A stretch of 64,000 nt of DNA from Cladocopium goreaui (Eukaryota > Sar > Dinophyceae > Suessiales > Symbiodiniaceae), in assembly GCA_947184155.2 (NCBI GenBank), contig CAMXCT020001509.1, forward strand, positions 12,501 to 76,500, in the 5' to 3' direction. A program made the translations under genes and the position numbers. Below are positions 8,583 through 19,641 of the stretch, piece after piece. The notes under the pieces are model-generated. The model saw nothing but the letters and a program-made list of their open reading frames with translations. It ran no database searches and had not been told where the DNA came from. Position 1 is the stretch's first letter, and every line of letters starts with the position of its first letter.

Positions 8583-9663
8583 TTAGCGACTCGATCCGGA
8601 AGTCATCCACTCTGACAAAAACAGAATCCAGGAGTCCTTTGTTTGGACTGAGAACTGCCAGGGGACCCTTGATTCTCCGACCGGCATCCAGTACCTTTCC
8701 AATGTCTGCATAGCCACCGTCACCAACCAGCACTTCGCTGGATGATCCAAACACAAGTCCCACCGTGTTTCCAAGCAAAGTCAGTAGCAGGGCAAGGTGC
8801 ACTGCCATCGGAGCAAACTTTCCAAGAAGACCACGAGATGCTGCCAATTGAGTAGGGTTGATATCATCATCGGCACGTACGATGAATCCCTTGTTTTTCA
8901 ACTCTGTCCGAAGTTGTTGCAATCGCTCAGCTGATCCTGGTACCTGCACGCCATCTCCAAGCGCTGGACAATTCATGCGCATCAGAAAAGTACCTCTTCT
9001 CTTCATTGCAGCGGATGAGTGAAAGGTGAATCGCTGCGCTCTTTTTGCCAGCGGCAGCTGAGTGGTTCCAGTGCAAGCGATGAGTGACGCAGCCAGCCAG
9101 GCCAACAACCCAAGAAAAAGTGGGCAGCTGTACATATGATCAAAACCAAGCATTAGAATGATGCCTGATGACTCGGGATATTTTTGGGCGTAGAAGGCAG
9201 GGGCTTCACCTTGCTCGATCAATGTGCCAAGGGCCGAAAGCCCTGCAACAACGAACATCTGCACCAGAGAGGCAGCAAAACTGGCCCAAGCTCCGCTGCC
9301 TAAAATTGGCTTCAGTGGCGTTGGCAAGTCCAAGCTCAACAGCCACTCTTCAATGGCTTCAGTGGCGTTGCCTGGGGTTTCTGCATCACCTGGTTTGGCC
9401 AGCGTTCCCTCACGTACAATTTGGCTCCGTATGCATGAACTTCTCCGTGCCCTCCAAGTGGCCAAAGACACCGCTGCAAAGGAGCCCATCATGATGTGAT
9501 TAGACCAGGACCGACTGCATCGACTGCTTAGACTACTTCGACTACTTGTGCTTCCACCCGAGGCTACAACAGACGCAGGCATCGGGGCACCGACTTGTTG
9601 CGCTCGAGTATCCCGAGCACGTATCCCCAAGGGTCGCAGCTGCAGAGGCATCATGCTTGCCAT
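8583..9663 (-). CDS. ccs1: Ccs1/ResB plastid cytochrome c biogenesis protein, exon 1
   Basis: Ccs1 (System II, ResB/CcsB family) carries reduced haem or reductant for c-type cytochrome assembly at the thylakoid; in dinoflagellates it is nuclear-encoded and imported into the plastid. From ATG 9663 the first 75 or so residues are Ser/Arg/Ala-rich with a hydrophobic stretch, plausible as targeting sequence. Then come 'SALGTLIEQGEAPAFYAQKY', GFDHMY, and a membrane segment ending SLIACTGTTQLPLAKRAQRF, all typical of ResB. A later segment, 'MAVHLALLLTLLGNTVGLVF', is the 'vHl.ll.ll.G' membrane helix before the soluble domain, which starts FGSSSEV and reaches VRVDDFRIE. An acceptor-like GATAAG directly precedes the ATG, consistent with leader trans-splicing. 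The exon probably ends at a GC donor near 8583; the frame itself stays open to TGA 8530-8532. The extra N-terminal extension to 9837 uses a TTG and is unlikely. Confidence 0.78.
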
Positions 9664-10604
9664 GCTTATCGCATCAAAAACAATGCCAAGTACGATTTGT
9701 TCATCAAGGTCAGAATATGACGTGCGCATGTTCTCTGTGTTTGTGTGCGTCGGAGCACGTGCATGCTTTCCTGTTGCGTTCGCTCTTGAAGTGTTGTCTG
9801 CGTGCTCCACAACATGCTTGAACAAAGCTTTCCACAACCAATATGTACATCAAAATGCCTTCTCAGTTTCTTCGCTGCAAGAGAATAACTGTGTTGAATT
9901 TGTAAACAAAATTCAACATGGTCTGACTGCATTTTCCTCGTGCGCAATTATTTTTGTCGGGCCTAACATTGATGGTCTAGAGTTCAGAGTTTAGAGGGCA
10001 ATTCAATGTCTACAATCTAAAGCAGCTCTGCTGCTTGTCTTGGCAGCACCAATCTACGAGAGTTGTGCACAGTTTTGGCAGCACTCACAGAGCGACAGCA
10101 CTGCCACAGCAGTTTCGCTGTCAACTCGGTTGCAGTTGAATCGTGTCTCTGCTGAAGCTTTCTCAAGCAAATGTTTTGGCAAGTGAAAACATCTTCACTG
10201 GCAATGTCGTAGAAATGAATGGTCTTGGGATGTCCCGGGTACAATCGTGGAGTTTGAAACTCTCAAAATATGTAAATCGGACATTGCCCCGTACTGCAAT
10301 GTCAACAGGTAAGCTTGTCCTGCACAAGCTAACCCAAATGTTGCTCAGACACTTCACTTGGCCCACCTGATCATAAGTAGGTGGTCCGCCAATACAAAAG
10401 ATTAATCGATGGCAATAGAAATTCGGGTGAAATCTGGTTCCTTTATGTTGCAAGTCATGCATTTGTTTAAGGGATATTGAATGTTGTTGGCTTCAAAACA
10501 TCATGTACAGTAGCATCCAAACACTTCAATTTCCTTAGCTAAGCTTGTGGCTGGATTTACGCAAAATCCAAGTGCGCGGGATGAATGCGAAGTCGCACAG
10601 GCCC
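9664..10604. other. Intergenic; no gene seen
   Basis: Between the Ccs1 start and the stop of the next minus-strand gene. Frames here (for example 9546-9994 plus) are not convincing. Confidence 0.5.
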
Positions 10605-10653
10605 TCAGCGGAACAGCAATGCGCGCGCGAAACTGTTGCGCTTCTCGCCTCCA
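10605..10653 (-). CDS. Beta-module gene, terminal exon
   Basis: Acceptor 'TGCCATCTCAG' at the high end. The frame continues from the previous exon (phase 2) as GGEKRNSFARALLFR and stops at TGA 10605-10607. The phase match with exon 10726-10823 supports the join. Confidence 0.5.
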
Positions 10654-10725
10654 CTGAGATGGCAGCCCATAAGATCTTGAATCCTTGGGACTGGCTCACT
10701 TGATTTACCCGGCAGTGTCACTCAC

Positions 10726-10823
10726 CCAACACCCAGTTTCGAAGCTTTTCGCGGAACCAACCAAGGTGGCAGCTGGACAACTACACAGCCAGTTCCGTCG
10801 TTCTCCATTTCCACAATGCCAAC
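10726..10823 (-). CDS. Beta-module gene, penultimate exon
   Basis: Acceptor 'GTGTCAACAG' and consensus donor (GTTGG then GTGAGT). The frame reads VGIVEMENDGTGCVVVQLPP, then WLVPRKASKLGVG. The pattern of alternating hydrophobic residues around an acidic Gly turn suggests a small beta-barrel, like the 'G.V.....dG..V.V.f' repeats seen in SH3-like or MIB/HERC2-like modules. That likeness is a guess from pattern only. The upstream exon 11870-11914 ends in the phase this exon needs. Confidence 0.52.
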
Positions 10824-11484
10824 CTGTTGACACAAACGTACAGTAATTATCTTGACGGGTGTACGTGCTGCATGCTCAACCAGCCTTACCACCCTGCGAT
10901 GATAGCGATGGTTTTACTCGCACTCTGTCTCCAGGCCTTCACTGCGAAACTCCGCACTGGAAGCAGTATGCCAAGCATGCTAAGTCACCTCTAAGTCTTC
11001 TAACTATGCCACAGTATGCCTTTCTTGATAGAAAATGATAGAAACGTATAGAGAAACATATAGAGACTACGACCAGTACGTCAAAAATAAGCAGCTGATT
11101 TAGTGAGTTTGGCGGTTCCGCAGTTCAACTTCCTTTGCATGAGGATCCCGCTGTACTGCCAAAGGTGCTGCAACTCCTGGTCCTGGCATGCTTCCAGCTT
11201 GCACAGGAGGCACGGCTGCGGCCTACACAAGAAGCACGAGATCCCAGAAGCAGAAACGGACATCAAAGATCATCAAAAATCAAAAACATCACATGCGAAG
11301 CTCCAAAATTTGTCGGGCCTGGCGTGCCGCATTGACTTGAGCCTGCGAGGCTGCCATAGCTTCTGCTGTCCCAGCCGCTGGCGTGCCATCCTAATAGGTA
11401 GAATCTCCAAAGCGAAGAGACAGACTTTGAACCCATACACATTTCCAGTGTAACACTGATATTGATCGTATTGATTGACATGTG

Positions 11485-11592
11485 ACCAAGCTTTCCAATG
11501 ATAGTACAGCCTCATTCGCTGCTTGCGACTGACTCATTACCAAGCTTTCCAATGATAGTACAGCCTCATTAGCTGCTTGCAACTCATTACTG
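11485..11592 (+). repeat. 54-bp tandem duplication
   Basis: ACCAAGCTTTCCAATGATAG followed by TACAGCCTCATT.GCTGCTTGC occurs twice, head to tail, with two or three differences. It is a recent local duplication in an intron-like stretch. Confidence 0.9.
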
Positions 11593-11869
11593 GCGTTTGG
11601 AATTCAGGACCACACCATATTTTGAACATGCGTAGGGCTCAGCACCAACATGTTGACCTGATGCGTCGAAGTATGTGATTTAGAAGTTGTTGGACTGTTG
11701 GACCACTCAGAGATCAAAGTCTCCAATACATGCCAGGACATCCTGTCCAAAGGGGTCCTGCAGAACAAACACAGTTGCCATTGTTTTCCCTTGGTCCTTT
11801 TTTTATATGTTTTCATTGAAGTTGTCTTTCTTTTTTCTCCGGTACGCGAAAACTTGCCTGGAGTCTCAC

Positions 11870-11914
11870 CCGCAGAGAGCCATCTCCCGTGTTGGGCACC
11901 TCCACCACTGCAAC
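11870..11914 (-). CDS. Beta-module gene, internal exon
   Basis: 45-bp exon: acceptor 'GATGTTTTGCAG', frame VAVVEVPNTGDGSLR, consensus donor GTGAGA. It is phase 0 at both ends and parallel in pattern to the VGIVEM exon, which suggests two repeats of the same module. The frame also reads through the donor for about 20 codons, so a longer exon is possible. Confidence 0.45.
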
Positions 11915-12245
11915 CTGCAAAACATCTGCAAAGCTCAACCAAGCAGGTATTCCAGTATTCCCTTCATGCAGTCCTGCAGAAAGCAAAAATTGTTGGAGGT
12001 TCTTTTCGGGTTGCAAGACCAGTAGCAAAATTGAAACATTGAATCTTCAGATCAAACTTCAACATATTCAACGCTCTACATTCAAAATGGTGGTAAAGTA
12101 AGAGCACTCCTTTTCACTTTGGTGCCTTTCCCCGGTGCTGAGGAGGCGCCAAAACTCTGACCTTGCAAAGGGGGGCTGGCTCAAAGCTCTTCACAACTGT
12201 TCAGCGCAGGGAAAATGAAACGGCCGTCAATCCACTTTTCTCTGC

Positions 12246-12296
12246 AGGGAATGCTTGGGTCCGTACCATGTCACCAATATGAAGTCCACCTTCGCC
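12246..12296 (-). CDS. Beta-module gene, internal exon
   Basis: Acceptor 'TTAGACGCAG', frame GEGGLHIGDMVRTQAFP (17 codons, phase 0), possible GC donor (GCAGAG). 'GDxVR' is the usual opening of SH3-like 'GD.V......G.V' modules, and the next exon supplies 'VAVVEV'. The phase agrees with exon 11870-11914. The frame stays open past the proposed donor to TGA near 12203. Confidence 0.42.
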
Positions 12297-13488
12297 CTGC
12301 GTCTAAGTCCAACGTCCACCCATTGAATCTTGACACCCACTGCTCACGGTTTCACAGCCCCAGTTAATCGGACCAGTCCAGCCCTTTGTCCATCCTTTCT
12401 TAGCCTTGCAAGAAAGTTGTGTACGTTGGCATGCATCTCTGTATAGTTAGGGAGAGTGAGGATCTCTCTTTAGTTCTCTCTATTCCTCTCTATTTTGCTA
12501 AAGCCGCTTCGGCCTTTCACTTTTTTGTTAGTGGTGCGGCGCCTGGACTCCCTGTCTCTCAGGGACAACAGGTGGCTGCTCCTGGTTCAAGCAATGGTAT
12601 GTGGCGGTGGGCTAGTTTCTACATTTCAAGAGAGTGCAGCATAGTACAGTTTCACTTTTTGTATTTGACAAAAATGTCCTTGGCTCTCTCGACTAGCTCC
12701 AAATACCTGAAGGGCATTGCTTTGTGTACAGTTCTGTCGCTGAGGCTTAGATCTACACCAAATGGTAAATTATTTGATTTGGAGACTCTAACGCATTTCT
12801 CAAATGAAGCTGAGATTGCTCACGTTGGTCCAACTTCCAGCATATCATTGCTATCCAAGAATTTCACCCGTAGCAAGCGACGCCTTGCAGGCAAAAGAGT
12901 GCTCTCCGAAGACGGTCAATAAACCATACACATTTCACGCACATTTCATGCACATCTGATATGCCCTTAGCTTCTTATTAAGTTGAACATGTAAAGGTCA
13001 CTGCAAAAGTGCACGGTTTGAATTAGACAAAAGAAACGTGCAGTAGCGCTCCTCACATCCACAGACTCCACGCTACACATCCTGCTAGTGGAATGACCAA
13101 TTGGACCAATCCGCCCAAGCAACAAAACAAACTCAAATTTGCAACAAGTTGAGTTGATACATTTTCAAAACAGATAGTAAGTAAAACCTAACAGTGTAAA
13201 TTTCTGTCAAAAAAATGGAAACTCACCAATCAAGTACTGCATGTCTCTGCAACCCTTTTGGAATCTTTTTTTGGGAGTTGGAAAGGAACCTTTCCAGGCC
13301 GCAACACTAGGGAACTACTTGAGAACCCGAAGCTGGAACCCGGCAGTGCCGCCAGAAGCTGCCCAAGAACTTTGTCCGGAACCTTCCTGAACTGCTACCC
13401 TAAATTTCCCCGCAGGAACCTTCCCAGAACCCTGTCGAACCCGCCCCGAGACAAAGAGCGTTGTGGAATGTTGCGGACACTATCTGAT
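12297..13488. other. No confident gene; one plus-strand ORF at 12431-12922
   Basis: A plus frame from ATG 12431 to 12922 (163 codons) has Ser/Leu-rich composition and no recognised motif. It could be real or chance. At 13258-13440 a stretch with repeated 'GGAACC..' words resembles the 66-bp array at 56.8-57.3 kb in wording. Confidence 0.4.
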
Positions 13489-13735
13489 GGAATGAAGCTT
13501 AGAAGTCAAACTTCCGACTTATGGACAGATGCCGCAACGACGAAGAGCGCAGTCAGAGAAGAAAAAGAGGCACAAGAGAAAGAGTCAATAGAAAGAATAT
13601 CAAGGCGCGCGAAAAGGTAGAAGGTGTCGAAACACTGTGTTCTCCCAATGTTTTGAGGCTCCGGAGGATCGAAAAGCAGGCTCACTAAAGCGGCGGGTGC
13701 GGGACCATCTGGTCGGATGAGAGATCAAAATTTGC
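13489..13735 (+). repeat. Dispersed 'KLRSQTSD' repeat family, longer copy
   Basis: Contains TTAGAAGTCAAACTTCCGAC, which reads KLRSQTSD, then a Glu/Lys/Arg-rich stretch and CTCCGGAGGATCGAAAAGCA. The left end matches 1258-1307. I recall this family as very common in Symbiodinium-type assemblies; a repeat library would settle it. Confidence 0.65.
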
Positions 13736-14180
13736 ATGCGGCTGCGGCACGAAGCACATTTGGAAGTCAAAATTGTAAGAACACCTCAGGTTCGGACTGT
13801 CTTTGTACGTTGAGATGTCGAAAAAGTGTACTCCGCTGTGGCCCGAAACACATGTTGAAGTGAAAACGTGCAAAGCACACTATTGTCGGAGCACTTTTGG
13901 AAGTTCAGTTGTTGAAAAAGTGTACGGGGTTTGTGGCGCGAAGCACATTTCGAAACCAAAATGTTGAAAACACCTCCTTATCGGAGCAGTTTTTTGGATG
14001 TTGAGATGATGGAAAAGCGCACGCCGTTGCGCGCGAAGCACATGTCCAAGTCAAAAGTGCCAAAAACGGACGGTCTCGGGCCTCTTTTGGACGTTGAGAT
14101 GCCGAAAACGTGCACAGCGTTGTAGCCCGAAGCCGAAGCTCCGAAGCACATTTCGAAGTCAAAATGGTAAAAAACACGCC
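13736..14180 (+). repeat. Degenerate 95-bp tandem repeat, about five copies
   Basis: 'CGAAGCACATTT.GAAG.CAAAA' recurs at about 13751, 13844, 13940, 14035 and 14143 with linked 'TTTTGGA.GTTGAGATG' words. The period is about 95 bp, longer for the last copy. Either strand gives frames such as EAHFETKMLK and AKHMSKSKV, which I recall in predicted 'hypothetical' proteins of this group. I treat it as repeat. Confidence 0.75.
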
Positions 14181-14610
14181 GCGTTCGCACCACGCCGTTC
14201 AAATGTTAGTTTTCGTGGCACGCGCAATGAGTTCTGCACCTTGTCAAAAGTGAGCAAAATACTTGGGTTTTGCGACAATTCAAAAACGATGGCAGGCGCG
14301 GGGCGTTTGAAAACCATCTGCCAAGATGCTTCGCGTGGCGGGTGCGGTACAAGAGACATCTCATCAGATATGTTAGGAGGTGAGGGAGCAGATTTCCTGA
14401 GAAGGGCTGCATTTTGGAGCATCAGATCTTCAGGTTTGCTAAGATGATGTGCGTGACATGCGCAGCACTTCGTATGACCTGGCGCTACTTTTTCTGGGGA
14501 AGCGCAATACTTTAGGCACATGGAGTGGAAAAATCGCAAAGCGCATTGGCAAAAGGCCGTCAGCTCTGCACCCAACTTTCCATTTTGAAGAAAAATGCTT
14601 CATTATGCTT
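14181..14610 (+). repeat. Right part of the same dispersed family
   Basis: The plus frame includes SSDMLGGEGADFLRRAAFWS and IRSSGLLR, phrases I associate with the same dispersed element downstream of the 95-bp repeats. Frameshifts and stops follow, so it is not an intact gene. Confidence 0.55.
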
Positions 14611-14738
14611 CGCTTTTGTCAAATTCACCCGCTTGAAAGTTTCACAGAAATTCTTCGTTTCGGAGCTCAGATTTTTTTGGTAAGAAAGTCTTGCAGAATT
14701 GCTTCGTTTTGGACATCTCGCATAATTGCTTCCCTTCA

Positions 14739-15126
14739 GACAGATAGATAGATAGATAGATGGATGGATAGATAGATAGATAGCTAGATAGATAGATAGA
14801 TACATAGATAGATACATAGATAGATAGATAGATAGATACATACATACATACATACATAGGTAGATAGAGGATGGAATGATGGATGCATGGATGGATGGAT
14901 GGACGGACGGACGGATGGATGGATGGATGGTTAGATAGCTAGATAGTTAGATAGTTTGATAGTTAGATAGTTAGATAGTTTGATAGTTAGATAGTTAGAT
15001 AGTTAGATAGTTAGATAGATGAAAGAAAGAAAGAAAGAAAGAAAGAAAGACAGAAAGAAAGAAAGAAAGATGGATAGATGGATAGATAGATAGATAGATA
15101 GATAGAAAGGTAGATATGTAGATATG
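14739..15126 (+). repeat. (GATA)n, (GATG)n, (GAAA)n tetranucleotide array, left of gap
   Basis: Long runs of GATA with GATG, GTTA and GAAA variants. It ends at the second gap. Confidence 0.97.
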
Positions 15127-15226
15127 NNNNNNNNNNNNNNNNNNNNNNNNNNNNNNNNNNNNNNNNNNNNNNNNNNNNNNNNNNNNNNNNNNNNNNNNNN
15201 NNNNNNNNNNNNNNNNNNNNNNNNNN
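15127..15226. other. Assembly gap, exactly 100 N
   Basis: A round number suggests an unsized gap inside the GATA array. Confidence 1.
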
Positions 15227-15263
15227 GATAGATAGATTAGATAGATAGATTAGATAGATAGAT

Positions 15264-15298
<35 letters not shown>

Positions 15299-15660
15299 GT
15301 AGATAGATAGATAGATAGATAGATAGGTAGATAGATAGATAGATAGATAGATTAGATAGATAGATAGATTAGATAGATAGATTAGATAGATAGATTAGAT
15401 AGATAGATTAGATTAGATTAGATTAGATTAGATCAGATTAGATTAGATAAGAAAAGATAAGATTAGATAGATAGATAGATAGACAGACAGATAGATAGCT
15501 AGATAGATATGTGGATCGATAGATAGTTAGTTCGATAGATAGATAGATAGATATCTAGCTAGATAAGTAGGTAGATAGACAGGCAGACAAATAGACAGAT
15601 AGATAGACAGATATACAGATAGATAGATAGTCAGACTGCCAGATAGACAGATAATCATTT
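15227..15660 (+). repeat. (GATA)n / (GATTA)n array, right of gap
   Basis: GATA and GATTAGATA units, then GACA variants and a short GA run near 15709. Confidence 0.97.
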
Positions 15661-15778
15661 AGAGAGGTAAACACGCAGATTGTCGATCTCGGTCGATCGA
15701 TCTCGAGAGAGAGAGAGAGAGAACGAATGACAGAGCTCCCACCAAGAAGAAAGCCAAATAGTGCCTTGTCATATTCAC

Positions 15779-15895
15779 CGCATCTAGCAGCTTGTCGATG
15801 CATTTTTGAAATGATTCCATCGCATGCCTCCCGTTGTGTCGTGGACCAAGCCCTACCACTCGAACCTGGGCTGCAATGGGAAGTGCTCGTGCCAT
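15779..15895 (-). CDS. Candidate first coding exon, unknown protein
   Basis: ATG at 15895 has an in-frame TAG three codons upstream, so this Met is a plausible start. The frame is MARALPIAAQVRVVGLGPRH, then AMESFQKCIDKLLDA, 39 codons, ending exactly at a GT donor (GTGAATATG) in phase 0. No family recognised; the next exon was not found. Confidence 0.42.
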
Positions 15896-17189
15896 AGCGT
15901 GATGCTACCAACGGATTTTGTTTACAAAGGCAACTGCATGCTTCCTCTCCATAAGCAGGTTGTGGATTCCACGACGGTTTTTGACGGGTTGATTTTGAAT
16001 GCCACATGACTAGGGGCAGAACAGTGTCGCTGATCTGTAGGCTCTCAATTGGATCTGCCTGCAGGGTTTCCCTGTGAGCACTGCAGAGGTGGAACTGCTA
16101 TCCAATACTGGGCCTGCTGAGGTTGAAGTTGAACAGGGGCTGCCTCACAGATGTGCAACACAATTGTTGCAGATTTGACATGTTCATTCTAGGCTATGTG
16201 ACCAAAAGGGTTCCAAAGTTCAGCTGCTCCCAATTCGAATGAGATGCCAAGTGTCTTGACTGGAATTTGCCGCAGTTCACACAATCAGTGCACGTTCACA
16301 AGCATTGACAACTGTCTCCGGGCCTCTGGTGCTGGCTCAGGTTGCACTTCTTCTGCGGGAGTTACAAGCTCCAGATAGGCTTGGTGGAAGGTCATCCTAT
16401 CTGTGCGTGGCTCTGATGCATACCACAGGCATAGACACACAGTGTTCAGTGTGTTCAAAGGATTTTGGTACCACTTGGTGCAGCTTTGGAATCTTAATCA
16501 AATCTTTCTGCTCCTGGACACATTTCTGTCACTGAGCTTGTGGGAAACCTCAACGAACCATGATACACGATGACACATGACACACGATGATACAAGCTCT
16601 CTGTGAAGCTCAGCACTGCTCTGGCTGAGCTCGGCACTATGACAGTCCCGCCATCCACTGCCTGGCAAACTGGGTAAGCTTCGCAGCTTTGAAAACTTCT
16701 CGGAGCTTTATGCAATGCTTCTCAGTCCTTTGTGTTCATCTCAGTTTGTTTGGGAATGTCCTATTTCGGTCTACAAGCTTTCATTGCGGGTCCTATGGTC
16801 AGGCGTCAGTCCTGTGTGTAGCTGACGTTGTCTCGCGGGTTACTTCTCCGATGCATGGATGTTCCGGCGCCTCTACAGTGTAGAGCTTGCCCTCATAGCT
16901 GGGATTGGCAGCGTGGCCCTTCAGCTGCACCTAAGCGCAGCGGAGCACCTTGTGTGAGTTTTACTCCAGGGTGGCGGAGCACAGCTGCATCCTCTGAAGC
17001 CCATTCCGGCCCATGCGACCCGTGCGTCTAAGACTGGAGCTTTGTCCCCTATCTTGAAACTGATCTCGGGACTGCCTACGGACAGAACCGGAGGAGCTTG
17101 TCTGTGTTAAGCGTCAAAAAATCTGATGTAAAATGATTTAAAATCAGCTCTGATATGCTTTGGCTTTTCAACAATAGCTGAACACATGT
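15896..17189. other. No confident gene; GC-rich open stretch at about 16870-17100
   Basis: Plus-strand frames at 16870-16960 (VELALIAGIGSVALQLHLSA) and 16970-17100 (GGGAQLHPLKPIPAHATRAS) have good codon use. Only 16-17 bases separate them, too short for an intron, so this may be a decayed gene or retroelement piece. The rest is unremarkable. Confidence 0.4.
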
Positions 17190-17560
17190 CGTTAAATCCG
17201 CCGACCCCAGGGAACCACGGGGAGCATGGAGGGGAAGACTGAAAATATTTGAAGGCATGGAGGGCAAGAAGGAGAAAGAATTTTCAAGAGGCAAAAGGAG
17301 AAGCAGATGAAAGAAGAAAGGCAGCTGCAAGAGCAAGCAAGATAGCAAGCAAGATGTGGAAGAAGAAAGCAAGCAAAAGACAAAGAAGCAAATGAAAGAA
17401 GAAAAGATCGCAAGAGAGCACGCAAGAGACACAGATATAAAAGCAAGCAGGTTGCACGGGAAGAATGGGAGTTGCAGAGATTGCGAGGTCGTTTATTGAG
17501 GTTTTGGGCTAGTTTCTTGTCGCTTCAGAAAGCAGCGTTAGGCACGACAGGCTGTGCGAA
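17190..17560 (+). repeat. Purine-rich dispersed repeat
   Basis: Starts CCGACCCCAGGGAACCACGG, continues as GAAGAAAGCAAGCAAG-type purine-rich sequence (Lys/Glu/Arg-rich in plus frames) and ends with TAGTTTCTTGTCGCTTCAGA, shared with about 2037-2060. It is probably the same repeat family as the block right of the first gap. Confidence 0.55.
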
Positions 17561-17906
17561 ATGAAGCCCACATGGGTAAAAACGGGGTTTGCTGCCAAGT
17601 AGGGTTAGGAGAGTCCATTTTTTGCACTTTTTGGCGGATTTTTGCTGTTTTTTTTTGGGCGTGCCTTTGGCATGGAACAAGTACTTCTTGCAACGTGCTG
17701 AAAACTGTGTAAATACCAGTGTTTTTGCTAGGTGCTATCCAAAAACCAAAGGCAAAAACCTCGCAAAGACCGTGGTTTTGGGCTTCCGGGGCGCCAAAAA
17801 CATTGGTATCTACGGTGCTTTTTGCTCCGAGAGTCTTCCAGAAACGTGAAAACGCAACCTATTTGACCATTTTTGGGCACCAACAATGAGCAAAAAAGAT
17901 GTGTTG

Positions 17907-17946
<40 letters not shown>

Positions 17947-17950
17947 CAGG

Positions 17951-18011
<61 letters not shown>

Positions 18012-18085
18012 CCACCAGCAACACCACCAGCAACACCACCAGCAACACCACCAGCAACACCACCAGCAACACCACCAGCAACACC

Positions 18086-18117
<32 letters not shown>

Positions 18118-18202
18118 CAACACCAACACCAACAACAACACCAACAACAACACCAACAACAACACCAACAACACCAACACCAACACCAACACCAACAACA
18201 CC

Positions 18203-18234
<32 letters not shown>

Positions 18235-18436
18235 CCACAACCACAACAACAACAACAACAACAACACCAACAACGACAAACAACACCAACACCAACACCA
18301 ACACCAACACCAACAACAACAACAACAACACCAACACCAACAACGACAAACAACACCAACAATAACAACAACAACAACAATAACAACAATAACAACAACA
18401 CCAACAACACCAACAGCGACAAACAACACCAACAAC

Positions 18437-18474
<38 letters not shown>

Positions 18475-18870
18475 CAACAACAACAACAAACAACAACAAA
18501 CAACAACAACCACAACAACAACAACAACAACCACCACAACAACAACAACAAAAACCACAACAACAACAACAGCAACAACAACAACAACCACAACAACCAC
18601 AACAACCACCACAACGACAACAACAACAACGACCAACAACAACGACCAACAACAACGACCAACAACAACAACAACAACGACAACCAAACAAACAAACAAA
18701 CAAACAAACAAACATACATACATACAAACAAACAAACAACAACAACACAGCGGCAGCAGCAGCAGCAGCAACATCAACAGCAACAGCAACAACAACAAAA
18801 ACATGAACAGCAACCACTACCACTACCACAACCACAAAAGGGACCACAACAGGAACCACAACAGGAACCA
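17907..18870 (+). repeat. (CAG/CAA/ACC)n triplet array, about 960 bp
   Basis: CAG at the left, then CAACAC, CAA and ACC blocks, a short (AAAC)n near 18690, and CAG/CAA again. All three plus frames (Gln/Asn/Thr) and three minus frames (Val/Cys/Leu) are open for hundreds of codons. No start or flanking exon supports translation. Confidence 0.95.
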
Positions 18871-19641
18871 CAACCGGGCCCCTTGGGGCATCGCCGGTAT
18901 GCGAAGCCCTACAATACGTGGTTAACTTGTTAAATGTCATTCTGTTGACACACTTGGCTGAACTATGCTGAACTCTTGATTTTTTTGCACGATCGCTGCG
19001 CCTGGTGCTGCGCCTGGCACTGCGCCTGGCACTGCCACTTGTTGCCTGGAGGGTCGGAGGCTCCCAAGTGCAGCACGCTAGACCCATGATACGTTGTGAT
19101 TCGTATCGATTCGTGACATTCACCATAGGATGATGTTCATACACTGATGCTCATACACAAGATGTAGCAGCAATGTGGGTTGCAATACTCAACACGTTCA
19201 ACTCTGAATTTCTTTGATGCAATTTCAACTAGGTGACTAAACTTTAAGTTTTGCCAGTATCTTTCCAATGGCAAACTATCTCTTCATGCTGGATGGATCT
19301 CTCTCAGATTGGCAAGCAGTCTGTCTTTGAATGGAACTTTCATGAAGCTCCTTGATTGAATCATCTTGAACCTGTATATTTGTATTCCGTTAGTCCCTTC
19401 TGCCAGCAAATCAGCTTCGCATGTCCAGTCTTTGTTCCCTAAACTCATCGAAGATGCACTGGTGCTGCTGGGCTCTGCATTGGAGGCCTCGGTTCACAAA
19501 GTAGAAAAGTGCATGGCTGGGCCTGTGGGCATGCTTCCCTGAGAGGATCGGGTCCTGCTGCCCCTAATGGCATCCCCAAACAGGGAAAATGCTATACAGC
19601 CCTTGGTAAATATGCATAAGAATGCCATGTCTGAAATCTGC
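18871..19641. other. No gene seen
   Basis: Unique sequence with a small tandem 'GGTGCTGCGCCTGGCACTGC' block near 19000-19035. Confidence 0.5.

Noticed and set aside
8530-9837. Ccs1 start at 9837
   Set aside because: That position is TTG on the minus strand; ATG 9663 is preceded by an acceptor-like AG and starts a more plausible targeting region.
17728-18813. Poly-Val/Leu/Cys and poly-Asn/Thr frames of 290-440 codons
   Set aside because: Translation of a triplet microsatellite on both strands.
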